Positions 35,684 to 44,602 are shown, counted from the first letter of the stretch. The stretch is DNA of 64,000 nucleotides from M2408 sp040386975 (GCA_040386975.1 JAZKEO010000032.1:1-64000); one strand, 5' to 3'. The notes: generated from the sequence alone by a model not told the origin. A program made the numbers and translations.

Positions 35684-36346
35684 ATGCCTAAAATAAAAAT
35701 ACCAAAACATTCGCCATCGATCGATATGACACCGATGGTAGATTTGGCATTCTTGCTTGTAACTTTCTTTATGCTTACGGCTAGTTTTAGATCTAACGAG
35801 CCAGTTGACGTCGAGCCACCATCAAGTATCAGTGATAAAATTATTCCAGAGAATGTTTTATTAGTTACAATTGATAAAGGGGGAAGGGTTTTTATGAACC
35901 TGAAAGAAGCTGAAGCTAGAAGAGAATTATTGCAAAACATGAGTGCTAAATATAAAATTGGTTTTAGCGAAAAACAATATGAAACCTTTGCTGGTATGTC
36001 TAGTTTTGGTTGCACCATGAAAGAGCTTCCAGGATACATTGATATGGGAGCCGAAGAGCGTAAAAAATATGAAACGAAAGGAATTCCTTCCGATTCAACA
36101 AACAATCAGTTAAAAGACTGGATTTTTTATGGAAACATTGCTTCATTAAATTCTGGGAAAACAGCTTACGAAGAAGCAAAAGCAAAAGGCGATAAACCTG
36201 AAATAAATGACTTTAAACCAAAATTTATTTTAAAAGTTGACGGTCAAGCAGTTTATGTACATGCTCAAAATGTAATCAATGTATTTAGAGATTTACATTT
36301 GAATAACTTAAATTTTGTTACATCAGCGGAGGCAACTCCTAAATAG
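35684..36346 (+). CDS. exbD: ExbD/TolR-type protein, copy 1
   Basis: A 220-residue protein with one N-terminal membrane helix and a periplasmic domain. The essential membrane Asp is in SIDMTPMVDLAFLLVTFFMLTA (near residue 20). It is longer than the usual 130-150 residues because of an insert of about 70 residues between the first and last periplasmic strands. Its C-terminal part ends with the normal strand-helix (KVDGQAVYVHAQNVINVFRDLHLNNL). It is followed by a second exbD after 6 bases. Confidence 0.9.
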   Translation: MPKIKIPKHSPSIDMTPMVDLAFLLVTFFMLTASFRSNEPVDVEPPSSISDKIIPENVLLVTIDKGGRVFMNLKEAEARRELLQNMSAKYKIGFSEKQYETFAGMSSFGCTMKELPGYIDMGAEERKKYETKGIPSDSTNNQLKDWIFYGNIASLNSGKTAYEEAKAKGDKPEINDFKPKFILKVDGQAVYVHAQNVINVFRDLHLNNLNFVTSAEATPK

Positions 36347-36352
36347 ATAGTT

Positions 36353-36985
36353 ATGGCAGATATGGGAGAAAGTGGCGGTGGCCACGAAGGAAAAGGAAAG
36401 AAAAGAGCCAAGAAAAGCTCTACACGAATTGATATGACACCTATGGTGGATTTAGGTTTTCTTTTGTTGACATTTTTCGTAATGACATCTACTTTTAGTA
36501 AGCCTAAAGTAATGAGTTTGGTCTATCCAGCGAAAATAGAAGATCCAACACCTCCAGACCAACCGAAAATTAATAATGCAATTACCTTCTTACTTTCTGA
36601 AGATAAGATTTATTATTACGCAGGTCAATATTATTCAAAAGGGAATAAAGAAGGAAAACCAGCAACTGAATTGGAAGAAACAACTTTCGGACCTAACGGT
36701 TTGAGAAAATTATTAGCTGATAGAAATGCTTATGTTATCAGAAAGAAAGAAGGTCTTGACGAAAAATTAAAGAAAAAACAAATTCAAGATACAACATACG
36801 AAAGAACTTTAATTGATTATAAAAAACATAAAGAAGCTCTAAAAGTGTTGGTGAAAACTGACGATAAAGCAACATGTAAAAACTTCATCGATTTAATTGA
36901 TGAGTTAAAAATTGCTCAAATCGGTGTTATTGCACCAGTTGATCTTTTAGCGAGTGAATTAGAATTAATAAAAGCTAAAAAGTAG
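36353..36985 (+). CDS. exbD: ExbD/TolR-type protein, copy 2
   Basis: A 210-residue paralogue of the upstream gene, with a basic Gly/Lys-rich leader (GESGGGHEGKGKKRAKK) and then the membrane helix RIDMTPMVDLGFLLLTFFVMTS with its conserved Asp. The periplasmic part again has an insert of unknown role. Two different ExbD proteins in one operon are normal in Bacteroidota and probably form a mixed dimer in the ExbB pore. The stop is five bases before the tonB start. Confidence 0.9.
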   Translation: MADMGESGGGHEGKGKKRAKKSSTRIDMTPMVDLGFLLLTFFVMTSTFSKPKVMSLVYPAKIEDPTPPDQPKINNAITFLLSEDKIYYYAGQYYSKGNKEGKPATELEETTFGPNGLRKLLADRNAYVIRKKEGLDEKLKKKQIQDTTYERTLIDYKKHKEALKVLVKTDDKATCKNFIDLIDELKIAQIGVIAPVDLLASELELIKAKK

Positions 36986-36989
36986 TGTT

Positions 36990-37841
36990 ATGGTAGTAAT
37001 ATTAAGTATTGTCATAGTTATTTCGGGAGTAATGGTTTTCGATTACTTTGCCGGAAAAAGTTGGCAGCAGGTTACATCGGTCAATAGAAACGAAATCGTT
37101 TTTCAAAACCGAAATCAAGAGTATGGTGCTTATACGCTTCGTCGTGATTACGACAAACGTATGGTTTTTATCATGTTGGGTTTGATTTTAGGTATTGGTT
37201 TAACTTTCGGAACATATTTATTTATTAAAAATATGCCTGAAGAAGTAATTGAATTACCAAAAACAGACGACAAAACATTTGCTATTCCAGCTCCACCAGA
37301 AGAAGAAGTTCCACCTCCACCAAAAGAAGAACTTCCTCCACCAGAAGAGAAAACAGTAGCTTTTATGCCTCCTGTAGTTGTGGATATTCCTGTAGAGGAT
37401 GAAATTCCACCACAAGAAGAAATGGAAGACACTAAAGCAAGTGATAAAACAAACGACACAGAAAACGAAAGCTTTGAACCGCCAGTTGTTGGTGAAGAAA
37501 AAGTTGTCGTTGTAGAAGAAAAAGAAGAGGAAGTATTAACTTTCGTTGATGAAGAAGCTCAATTTAATGGAAACATGAGTGAGTTTATCGTTAAGAAATT
37601 AGTTTATCCTCAAACAGCAATCGAAATGGGTGCTCAAGGAAAGTGTTACTTGAAATTCATTGTAAATGCAAACGGTTCAGTTTCTGACGTATCAGTTGTT
37701 AGAGGTGTTCCAGATTGTCCTGAGTGTGATAAAGAAGCTGTACGTGTTATTCGTGCAATGCCAAATTGGAAACCAGGAAAAAACAATGGTAAAGCGGTTA
37801 GAACTTGGTTACAAATACCAATTAACTTTACCCTTCAATAA
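36990..37841 (+). CDS. tonB: TonB protein, copy 1
   Basis: A 283-residue TonB. An N-terminal part with a membrane helix at about 55-75 (RMVFIMLGLILGIGLTFGTYLF) follows a short leader helix. Residues 90-165 are the Pro/Glu-rich linker (PAPPEEEVPPPPKEELPPPEE). The C-terminal domain is residues 200-283 (LVYPQTAIEMGAQGKCYLKFIVNANGSVSDVSVVRG and PINFTLQ). It transfers energy to outer membrane receptors. A second tonB lies 443 bases downstream with nearly the same ends and a different linker. Confidence 0.93.
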   Translation: MVVILSIVIVISGVMVFDYFAGKSWQQVTSVNRNEIVFQNRNQEYGAYTLRRDYDKRMVFIMLGLILGIGLTFGTYLFIKNMPEEVIELPKTDDKTFAIPAPPEEEVPPPPKEELPPPEEKTVAFMPPVVVDIPVEDEIPPQEEMEDTKASDKTNDTENESFEPPVVGEEKVVVVEEKEEEVLTFVDEEAQFNGNMSEFIVKKLVYPQTAIEMGAQGKCYLKFIVNANGSVSDVSVVRGVPDCPECDKEAVRVIRAMPNWKPGKNNGKAVRTWLQIPINFTLQ

Positions 37842-37856
37842 GATTGAATTTCTTTC

Positions 37857-37893
37857 CTATACGGACACTGAGCTTATCGAAGTGTCCGTATAG
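37857..37893. repeat. REP-like hairpin with loop GAGCTTATCGA
   Basis: A perfect 13-bp stem, CTATACGGACACT / AGTGTCCGTATAG, around GAGCTTATCGA, 15 bases after the tonB stop. It could end transcription or block 3' exonucleases. It belongs with the hairpin at 30711-30741. Confidence 0.7.
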
Positions 37894-38283
37894 AGGAAGA
37901 TTTAAAAGCAAACTCCAAAAAACATAAAATAAAACTATACAACTATTCTTTTTAGAGTAATTTAAATCAGTGTGTCTAATAAATTGTATAAAAAACAACT
38001 TTTAGCTACGTTTATCTTGAAAAATTAAACCAATTTCAAGCATTACAATAAAAAGAAAATTAAATTAATTAAAGAAGCTTGAAAAGCACTTGAACTAAAT
38101 TACTATTCAAGTGTATTTCTAAGAAGCAGAAAATAAGGTTTTATAAAAATTAGATTTTTTGAGGCAAACAAGATTTTTAAAGCGCAGTCAGCCTCGGCTG
38201 ATGAGCATTTGAAAATTGAAGTTTAACGAAGAAAAAGCAATTTTAAAAAAACCGAAAGTATATTAATTTTTAAAAGTTGTGTT
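37894..38283. other. 390-base gap between the two tonB genes
   Basis: No gene found. It contains the hairpin TCAGCC-TC-GGCTGA at 38188-38201, the second member of the ATCAGCC family. No TAnnTTTG promoter box was recognised close to the second tonB, although it has its own ribosome-entry region ending TTGTGTT before the ATG. Confidence 0.4.
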
Positions 38284-39141
38284 ATGGAAGTAGTTTTAAG
38301 TATTGTCTTTATCGTCGCTGGAATTTCAATTTATGAATTTTATTCAGCTCGTTCATGGCAAAAGGAAACATCGATTACTAGAAACAATCTTGTGTTTGAA
38401 AATCGAAATCAAGATTATGGAGCGTATATCTTACGCAGAGATTACAACAAAAGTATGGTTTATATCATGTTGGGAGTAATTTTATCAATGGGATTAATTT
38501 TTGGAACATTTCAGTATTTTAAAGCACAAAAACTTGCTGAAGTTGTAATTCCAATTGTTGATGGTCCAAATGTTTTAATTGATAATTTTCAAAAAGATGA
38601 ACCACCTTTGCCAGAACATAAAAAAACAGTGGCTGCAGTAGTTCAAAAAACAGAGCAGTTTATTGAACCAAAACCTGTTGATAAACCCGAAGTTGAAAAG
38701 GTTTTAACTGCTGAAGAATTGGAGAAATTAAAAGTTGGAGCAAAAAAACAAGGTACAGATACTGCAGGGATTTTTGTTGAGCCAGTTAAAATAAAAGAAA
38801 ACGTTAAGAAGGATCCAATTATTATAAAGGAAGTTATTCCAGATTTTACAGATATAGATGCAAGTTTTCCAAACTTAGTACCATTTATTCAAAAAAGATT
38901 GGTTTATCCTCAAATTGCTATTGAAGAAGGTAGAGAAGGAAAATGTTACCTTAAATTTGTGGTAAATCTTGACGGAACAGTATCTGATGTTTCAGTTGTA
39001 CGAGGGGTTCCAGATTGTCCAGAATGTGACAAGGAAGCAGTTCGTGTTATTCGTCAAATGAAAGATTGGACACCAGGAGTAAATCAAGGTAAACAAGTAC
39101 GTTCATGGATGAGTTTACCGATTAATTTCACTTTACAATAG
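38284..39141 (+). CDS. tonB: TonB protein, copy 2
   Basis: A 285-residue protein, a tandem duplicate of the upstream tonB. The N-terminal 75 residues (EVVLSIVFIVAGISIYEFYSARSWQKETS) and the C-terminal 85 (RLVYPQIAIEEGREGKCYLKFVVNLDGTVSDVSVVRGVP) are clearly alike, including the unusual CPECDKEAVRVIR. The middle linker is different, with fewer prolines and more Lys/Val/Glu. It may serve a different receptor set. Confidence 0.92.
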   Translation: MEVVLSIVFIVAGISIYEFYSARSWQKETSITRNNLVFENRNQDYGAYILRRDYNKSMVYIMLGVILSMGLIFGTFQYFKAQKLAEVVIPIVDGPNVLIDNFQKDEPPLPEHKKTVAAVVQKTEQFIEPKPVDKPEVEKVLTAEELEKLKVGAKKQGTDTAGIFVEPVKIKENVKKDPIIIKEVIPDFTDIDASFPNLVPFIQKRLVYPQIAIEEGREGKCYLKFVVNLDGTVSDVSVVRGVPDCPECDKEAVRVIRQMKDWTPGVNQGKQVRSWMSLPINFTLQ

Positions 39142-39150
39142 AAATTTTAT

Positions 39151-39194
39151 TAACTTTGACAGTTCCAAGTTTATTTATAATTTGGAACTGTTTT
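39151..39194 (+). terminator. hairpin after tonB copy 2, overlapped by a promoter-like box
   Basis: The stem ACAGTTCCAA / TTGGAACTGT (39159-39168 and 39182-39191) is followed by TTTT and looks like an intrinsic terminator. Directly before it, 39151-39158 is TAACTTTG, a -7 box match, so the hairpin could also be the 5' leader of the next transcript. Confidence 0.55.
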
Positions 39195-39206
39195 AAGTTT
39201 TATTCA

Positions 39207-39419
39207 ATGAAATATATATCCCTTTTTTTAGCTTCTTTTAGTGTTGTCATGTGTATCGTGTTGACTTATTTTTTAGTTTTCACAGAGTTATTTATTGACA
39301 GAATTGACGGAAATAAACGTACTATTTTAATTGTAATTCTAGTTACTTATGCTATTTTTAGAGTTATTAGAATTTATCAAATGTTTCTAAAAATCAGAAG
39401 AAATGGATCAGAAAATTAA
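39207..39419 (+). CDS. small two-helix membrane protein
   Basis: A 70-residue protein with the ATG at 39207 (MKYISLFLASFSVVMCIVL). Two membrane helices are at about 3-25 and 35-55, and the C-terminus is basic (MFLKIRRNGSEN). It overlaps the next gene by 17 bases. Small proteins of this type are found in the same place in related TonB loci, but I know no function. Confidence 0.7.
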   Translation: MKYISLFLASFSVVMCIVLTYFLVFTELFIDRIDGNKRTILIVILVTYAIFRVIRIYQMFLKIRRNGSEN

Positions 39420-40326
39420 AATTTCCTTAGCTACTTTAGCTTTACTTATTTTTTATGCTTGCAATACGAGCGAAAACCCTTTGATGTATCAAACAGATAC
39501 AAACAGTAGAGGAAAAGCTACAATTTTAGTGGAAGAATCTTTTAAACGTTTGTTTGATACTAGTATTTATACTTTTGAAAGTCAATTTCCAAAAGCTGAT
39601 ATTGTGCCAGAATATATGTCTGAGGGAGACATCATTGATGCTTTTTATAAAAATAAGTCAAAAACGATTGTTATTTCTCGTGATTTTACGGAAGATGAAA
39701 AGAAGTTTTTGAAAAGCAAAACAATTCAAGTTAGAAGTAACAGAATAGCTATTGACGCGGTAGCTTTAATTGTTAATCCAGCAAATACAGACACTGCGAT
39801 GACAATTGCACATTTGAAAGAAATTTTGACAGGTAAACTGACAAAATGGGACGCTCTTAAAACGAATATCAACGTCGTTTATGATCAAAATAATTCGGCA
39901 AACTTTAATTATTTGAAAACATATTGTGGAACAGATAAATTAAATAAAAATGTTTTTGCAGTTCATTCTAACGAGGAAGTTATCAATTATGTGAAGAAAA
40001 ACCCAAGTGCGATTGGAGTGATTGGCTCTAACTGGATTAGCGATCAAGAAGATTTTGACGTGTTAAATTTCCTTGATGGAATAAAAGTTGTTGCTTTGGC
40101 TGAAAAAGAAGGAGCCAATTTTTTCCTTCCATATTCAGGTTTTATGTATACGAAAGAATATCCTTTGGTGCGTGATATTTGGATGATAAACAAAGGAAAA
40201 AGAGCAGGTATAAATTCAGGTTTTGTAAATTTTATGATTGGAGATTTAGGTCAAACAATCGTTCAAAAATGCGAATTAGTGCCAGCAATTAATCCTGTAA
40301 GACTAATTCAATTTCAAGCAGAATAA
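39403..40326 (+). CDS. PstS-like phosphate-binding lipoprotein
   Basis: A 307-residue periplasmic-binding protein. The signal ends in a lipobox-like LIFYAC with the modified Cys near residue 21. The domain is of the PBP type II phosphate-binding class, seen in NRIAIDAVALIVNPANTDTAMTIAHLKEILTGKLTKWDALK and SAIGVIGSNWISD. Transport genes pstABC are absent here. In Bacteroidota such an orphan protein is often found next to exbD-tonB, where its role is unknown. Confidence 0.86.
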   Translation: MDQKIKISLATLALLIFYACNTSENPLMYQTDTNSRGKATILVEESFKRLFDTSIYTFESQFPKADIVPEYMSEGDIIDAFYKNKSKTIVISRDFTEDEKKFLKSKTIQVRSNRIAIDAVALIVNPANTDTAMTIAHLKEILTGKLTKWDALKTNINVVYDQNNSANFNYLKTYCGTDKLNKNVFAVHSNEEVINYVKKNPSAIGVIGSNWISDQEDFDVLNFLDGIKVVALAEKEGANFFLPYSGFMYTKEYPLVRDIWMINKGKRAGINSGFVNFMIGDLGQTIVQKCELVPAINPVRLIQFQAE

Positions 40327-40405
40327 TGTTCTTAAGCAAATTAAAAGTTTATTTAACTAGAATAAGTCTTTTGTCTTGAGTCTTTTAGTCTTGAATCTAA
40401 ATAGT

Positions 40406-40413
40406 TATATTTG
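40406..40413 (+). promoter_or_regulatory. candidate -7 box for the TPR gene
   Basis: TATATTTG lies 79 bases before the ATG at 40493. No TTG is at the best distance. Upstream (40366-40398) there is a run of AGTCTT repeats (AAGTCTTTTGTCTTGAGTCT), of the same family as that in sufD. Confidence 0.45.
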
Positions 40414-40492
40414 CAAAAAATTTAAAAACTACATTTTCGGCAAGAGATTTGATATGTTGTTTATGAAAAAGTAAAAAAATAAATTAAAAATA

Positions 40493-42094
40493 ATGAAAAT
40501 CAATAAATTAGTCGCTGTAGCTTTATTATTTAGCACAACAACATTTGGTCAAAATTTACAAAATGCAATTCGCAATACAGATAATGAACGTTTTGCTGAA
40601 GCAGATAAAGAATTTAAACAATTAATTTCTTTAGATCCAGCAAACGGCTGCTTGTATTTTTATACAGGTGAAAATTTTGCAGCTCAAGGTGAATTAGATT
40701 CAGCAAATTATTATTGGAGAAAAGCTTCTGAAAAAGATCCAAATGTGGCTTTATCTTTTGTTGCTTTAGGAAAATCAATGTGGATTAAAGGTGAAGAAAC
40801 TCAAGCGAGAGAGCAATTCACAAAAGCATTGACGATGACTAAAAACAAAAATGCTGAAGTTGTTCGCAACATTGCTAAAGTATATATTACTTCTGAAAAG
40901 AAAAGTTTAGATGAAGCAATTAAATTGCTTGAATTAGCAATCAAATTGGATGCTAAAAATGAAGACGCTTATTTGTTGATGGGTGATGCAATGTATGAAA
41001 AAACTCCTGAAAATGGAAGCAACGCAATCAAAAACTACAACAAAGTCTTGGAAATCAATCCTAAGTCCCCACGTGGAATTGTGCGTGTGGCGAAATTGTA
41101 TCAACGTGCCCAAAGTTATGAGTTAGCAAATGAGAAATACCAAGAAGCTCAAGCTGTTGACCCAACTTACGCACCTGCTTATAGAGAAAATGCTGAGTTA
41201 AATTTGAAATTCAATCAAGCGAAAAAAGCTCAAGAAAACTGGAAAAAATACTTGGAATTAAACAACAGTGTTGAAGCACGTTACCGTTATGCAACAGCTA
41301 TGTTTATTGGAAAACAATATTGTGAAGTGATTACAGAATTAGAAAGTTTGAAACAAAATGGCTTTGATAATTTTTACGTGGAACGAATGTTGACTTATTC
41401 GTATGCTGAATGCACAACAGATAAAGAAGCAGCAGCAAAAGGTTTAGTGGCGAGTGAAGCATATTTTAAAATGGTTCCTACTGATAAAGTTATCTTCTTG
41501 GATTATAAATACAAAGGATTGTTACTAGTGAACGCAGGAAAAGATTCTTTAGCAATTATTGAATTAGAAAAAGCTTCTGCAATTGATGAAGCAGCGAAAA
41601 AAGAATTGGCTGGACAAATTGCTAAAATGTACATGAAGACTAAAAATTATCCTAAAGTAATTGAAAATTACGAGTATAAATTGAGTACTTCAAGTTTAAC
41701 GGCTGCAGAAAACCTTGAATTAGGTAGAGCGTATTATTTTGGCCCAAAAAATTATGCTTTGGCTGATAGTGCTTTCTCAAGATTAATAGTTGCTTCTCCA
41801 ACTTATGCACCAGCTTATTTGTGGAAAGCAAGAGCAGTTTTTCAATTTGATTTAAAAAATGAAAAATGGTTGGCTCAAGCACCTTACCAAAAAGTCGTTG
41901 AATTGGTTAAACCAGAAGAAAGAGCTACAGGTTCAAACAAATCGATGGTGATGGAGGCTGCTAAATACTTAGGAGACTATTATTACAGTTCCGCTGCAAA
42001 AGATATTACTAAGGCAAAAGAATATTGGACAATTGTGCAAACATTGGATCCAGCTGATGCTCAAGCGAAAGCATTTTTCGCTAAAAATAAATAA
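40493..42094 (+). CDS. periplasmic TPR-repeat protein
   Basis: A 533-residue protein with the signal peptide MKINKLVAVALLFSTTTFGQ. At least six to eight tetratricopeptide repeats are visible, for example RFAEADKEFKQLISLDPANG (about 31-50), KNEDAYLLMGDAMYEK and EKYQEAQAVDPTYAPAYREN. It probably acts as a scaffold. It is the last gene of the TonB locus, in the normal Bacteroidota order (exbB, exbD, tonB, pstS, TPR). A strong terminator follows. Confidence 0.88.
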   Translation: MKINKLVAVALLFSTTTFGQNLQNAIRNTDNERFAEADKEFKQLISLDPANGCLYFYTGENFAAQGELDSANYYWRKASEKDPNVALSFVALGKSMWIKGEETQAREQFTKALTMTKNKNAEVVRNIAKVYITSEKKSLDEAIKLLELAIKLDAKNEDAYLLMGDAMYEKTPENGSNAIKNYNKVLEINPKSPRGIVRVAKLYQRAQSYELANEKYQEAQAVDPTYAPAYRENAELNLKFNQAKKAQENWKKYLELNNSVEARYRYATAMFIGKQYCEVITELESLKQNGFDNFYVERMLTYSYAECTTDKEAAAKGLVASEAYFKMVPTDKVIFLDYKYKGLLLVNAGKDSLAIIELEKASAIDEAAKKELAGQIAKMYMKTKNYPKVIENYEYKLSTSSLTAAENLELGRAYYFGPKNYALADSAFSRLIVASPTYAPAYLWKARAVFQFDLKNEKWLAQAPYQKVVELVKPEERATGSNKSMVMEAAKYLGDYYYSSAAKDITKAKEYWTIVQTLDPADAQAKAFFAKNK

Positions 42095-42115
42095 GATTAA
42101 TTAATTTTAATCATG

Positions 42116-42147
42116 AAAAGTCCAGCTTGAAAAAGTTGGACTTTTTG
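42116..42147 (+). terminator. intrinsic terminator after the TPR gene
   Basis: AAAAGTCCAGCTT, loop GAAA, AAGTTGGACTTTTT: a strong stem with a T run (one G-T pair inside). Confidence 0.85.
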
Positions 42148-42216
42148 TTTTCTTTCAACTTTTTAAATCAAACTAATTTAAAAAAGACTTATATTCGTAT
42201 TTTTAATTGATTTAAC

Positions 42217-43230
42217 ATGAAATATTTCTTCTTGACAAGCTTATTGTTGTTTTCTCTTTTTTCAAGCGCACAAAAGGCTTCAAATTACATGAATAATATA
42301 ACTGAAATTGCAAAATCAGTTAGAAGTGCTACATGGGATTATACAAATAGTGTATCAAAAAGCAAAAGTGCTGAAAAAGTAGAAGACAAGCGTTTAGATT
42401 TATTAAAAACGATTGATAAATCTGAAAAAAAAGTGAAAGAAATTGGAGATTTTAATGGTGAATCTTATTATAAAGATTCAATTTTATCTTTCTTGAAAAT
42501 ATATAAAGATGTTATCTCGGATGATTATCAAAAAATTAAAAGCTTAGAGCTAAACGCGAAACATTCCTTTGAATTTAAAGATAAACTTATCATTATTCGA
42601 GAAGAAGCTAATACGAAGATTGTAAAAGCTAGCGAGATGCTTGATGAAATGGAAGTAAAATTTGCTGCTGAGCATAAAATTGAGCTTGTTTATTTCAAAT
42701 CAAAAGTTGCTGAACGACTCAAAAAAGCCAATAAAGTTTACAAATATTATAATTCAATCTTTTTAATATTCTTCAAACCATATTTTCAAGAAGCAAAATT
42801 TTTGGAAAGTTTGGATAAAGATGATTTACAAAATCTTGAGTTAAGTCATGCTAATTTACTTGCTGCTGTTGTTGAAAGTAAAGCAAGATTAAATGTAAAA
42901 TTGGATTTTGAAGGGGATAATTCACTTATGAATTCTTGTCAAAAATTGCTCGATTTTTATCAAGCAGAAGCAGAACAAGATTTTATTAAATTAATAGAAT
43001 TTAAAAAATTTAAAGTTAAGTTTCAAAAAACAAAAACCGATTTAGAAGCAAAAGCTAAAACAGAAAGAGCGAAAAATGAGGTAGCTGAATTTAATAAAAT
43101 GGTTGAAGAATACAATCAAAAAATGTCTGTTTACAACCAAATAATAGAAACTTTAAATATTAAAAGAGAAAGTTTAATTAATTCTTGGAATGCAGTAGGT
43201 GAGGAGTTTGAAGAAAAACATTTGAATTGA
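42217..43230 (+). CDS. secreted helical protein of unknown function
   Basis: A 337-residue protein with the signal peptide MKYFFLTSLLLFSLFSSAQ. The mature part is almost fully helical and charged (SVSKSKSAEKVEDKRLDLLKT, then EEANTKIVKASEMLDEMEVK), with a C-terminal coiled coil (NKMVEEYNQKMSVYNQ). It resembles the surface proteins of the LIC11966 type known from Leptospira and Bacteroidota, but I cannot confirm this. Its stop overlaps the next gene start, so they are one operon. Confidence 0.75.
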   Translation: MKYFFLTSLLLFSLFSSAQKASNYMNNITEIAKSVRSATWDYTNSVSKSKSAEKVEDKRLDLLKTIDKSEKKVKEIGDFNGESYYKDSILSFLKIYKDVISDDYQKIKSLELNAKHSFEFKDKLIIIREEANTKIVKASEMLDEMEVKFAAEHKIELVYFKSKVAERLKKANKVYKYYNSIFLIFFKPYFQEAKFLESLDKDDLQNLELSHANLLAAVVESKARLNVKLDFEGDNSLMNSCQKLLDFYQAEAEQDFIKLIEFKKFKVKFQKTKTDLEAKAKTERAKNEVAEFNKMVEEYNQKMSVYNQIIETLNIKRESLINSWNAVGEEFEEKHLN

Positions 43231-43235
43231 AATTT

Positions 43236-43910
43236 ATGAAAATTAAATTAACCTTATTTGCCTTATTATTTTGCATAAGTGTCTTTGCTCAAGAAAAAAA
43301 GGATTCGCTTGCCCTAAGTAAAAATCAACTTGGTTTTTATTTCTCCAAAGTAGACTATTTCAGCGAGTTTTCTCAGGATCTGAAAACTTATGCTTTTGGA
43401 CTAAATTACTCAAGAAAATTATCAAAAAGATTTAAAGTTGATGCTGGATTATTTTTTTCAAGAGAAAAAAAATATTACGAAAACTTAACTTTTGGAGATG
43501 GTTTAAACAATGATTTTGATACTAGCTTCAATGTTGATTTAAGAAGTCGTTTTGTCGAAATGCCAATCAAGTTTAGATATAATCTTATACCTAATAAAAA
43601 TTTTGAAGTACACATTTTTTCTGGTGTTCTGCTAAAAAATTATTTTAGCCACAGATCACAAACAACATTAGTAGTTAAAAGCTCAGGTGAAAATACAACA
43701 GGTGGTTGGTATCATTACAAACCATCTAATTCGAATGAAATAGAACTTGGAATGACTTTTGGTTTTGCTTTTCAATATAATTTTTCTCCAAAATGGACTT
43801 TAGCTTTACAACCTGAATTTAGAGCTTATTTTTCTAGTTCAAAGTTAGATGATGTCTTGGATTTAGATTATTCCATATCAACTGGTTTTGGTGTTGCATA
43901 TAATTTCTAA
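43236..43910 (+). CDS. outer membrane beta-barrel protein
   Basis: A 224-residue protein with the signal peptide MKIKLTLFALLFCISVFAQ (ATG 43236; an ATG at 43227 is in frame and possible). Alternating beta strands are visible (LKTYAFGLNYSRKLSKRFKVDAGLFFSREKKYY; FAFQYNFSPKWTLALQPEFRAYF), and the chain ends in Phe (GFGVAYNF), the normal BAM signal. It is of the porin-like OmpW/OMP_b-brl fold, ligand unknown. Confidence 0.85.
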   Translation: MKIKLTLFALLFCISVFAQEKKDSLALSKNQLGFYFSKVDYFSEFSQDLKTYAFGLNYSRKLSKRFKVDAGLFFSREKKYYENLTFGDGLNNDFDTSFNVDLRSRFVEMPIKFRYNLIPNKNFEVHIFSGVLLKNYFSHRSQTTLVVKSSGENTTGGWYHYKPSNSNEIELGMTFGFAFQYNFSPKWTLALQPEFRAYFSSSKLDDVLDLDYSISTGFGVAYNF

Positions 43911-43913
43911 GAA

Positions 43914-44189
43914 ATGCTAAAAAAATGTTCAAAAGGTCATCAATTTAACAAAACAAGCTCTTGTCCTGTTTGTCCTAGGTGTGAACAAGAAAAAGAAGTA
44001 TTCTTTATTCACAAACTTTCTGCTCCAGCTAGACGAGCACTTGAAAATTCAGATATTGATTCATTAGAAAAACTATCAAATTATACTGAAAAAGAAGTCT
44101 TGAACTTACACGGTATTGGGAAAACTGCGATTCCAATATTAAATAAAGTTTTAGAAGAAAAAGGACTTTCTTTCAAAAGTAATAAATGA
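43914..44189 (+). CDS. zinc-ribbon plus helix-hairpin-helix (RNAP alpha-CTD-like) protein
   Basis: A 91-residue protein. Residues 4-25 are a zinc-binding knuckle, KKCSKGHQFNKTSSCPVCPRC. Residues 30-91 match the C-terminal domain of RNA polymerase alpha and HhH modules: LSAPARRALENSDIDSLEKLSNYTEKEVLNLHGIGKTAIPIL. The part GIGKTAI is the HhH turn, which binds DNA backbone. It is thus a probable small nucleic-acid-binding protein. It starts three bases past the barrel gene and ends one base before the SRPBCC gene. Confidence 0.8.
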   Translation: MLKKCSKGHQFNKTSSCPVCPRCEQEKEVFFIHKLSAPARRALENSDIDSLEKLSNYTEKEVLNLHGIGKTAIPILNKVLEEKGLSFKSNK

Positions 44190-44190
44190 T

Positions 44191-44592
44191 ATGGAACTAA
44201 GTTTTAAAATTAATAAATCTCCTGAGTTCATTTTTGATTACCTAACAGACATGCAAAAATTTGTTTCTGTTCATCCTGTAATCACAAAAATAGAGCTTTT
44301 AGAGAATAATAAATACTTGGTTCATGAAACCTTGAAATTTGGATTTCTGCCTATTTCTTTCACTTATTACGTAACAATTGAATCTAATTTAGATGAAAAA
44401 ATCGTTATTATTCGTGCTACAGTGATGAAATTTACGAAAATTGAAATGAATTTTAAGTTGAAAACCGATCAAGAATTTTGTATTGTCGAAGAAAAAATTC
44501 AGTTTAAATCTCCTTTGCCTATAAAAAGAATAATGCAAAATATTTTTAGAAAACAGCATACACTTTTGTTTCAGAATATCGAAAAAGTTTAA
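44191..44592 (+). CDS. SRPBCC family protein
   Basis: A 133-residue helix-grip protein: MELSFKINKSPEFIFDYLTDMQKFVSVHPVITKIELL at the start, then antiparallel strands (YLVHETLKFGFLPISFTYYVTIES) and a C-terminal helix (IMQNIFRKQHTLLFQNIEKV). It is of the polyketide cyclase/dehydrase type that binds small hydrophobic molecules. Last gene of a tight group; its stop is 10 bases from the converging end of prsW. Confidence 0.8.
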   Translation: MELSFKINKSPEFIFDYLTDMQKFVSVHPVITKIELLENNKYLVHETLKFGFLPISFTYYVTIESNLDEKIVIIRATVMKFTKIEMNFKLKTDQEFCIVEEKIQFKSPLPIKRIMQNIFRKQHTLLFQNIEKV

Positions 44593-44602
44593 TTTCTAGA
44601 GT

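Noticed and set aside
41060..41075. Additional parS-like sites (CACGTGG at about 41070, CCACGTGG at about 49328, CACGTG at about 50912)
   Set aside because: Only the central six to eight bases agree; the outer parS bases do not match and two are in coding sequence.
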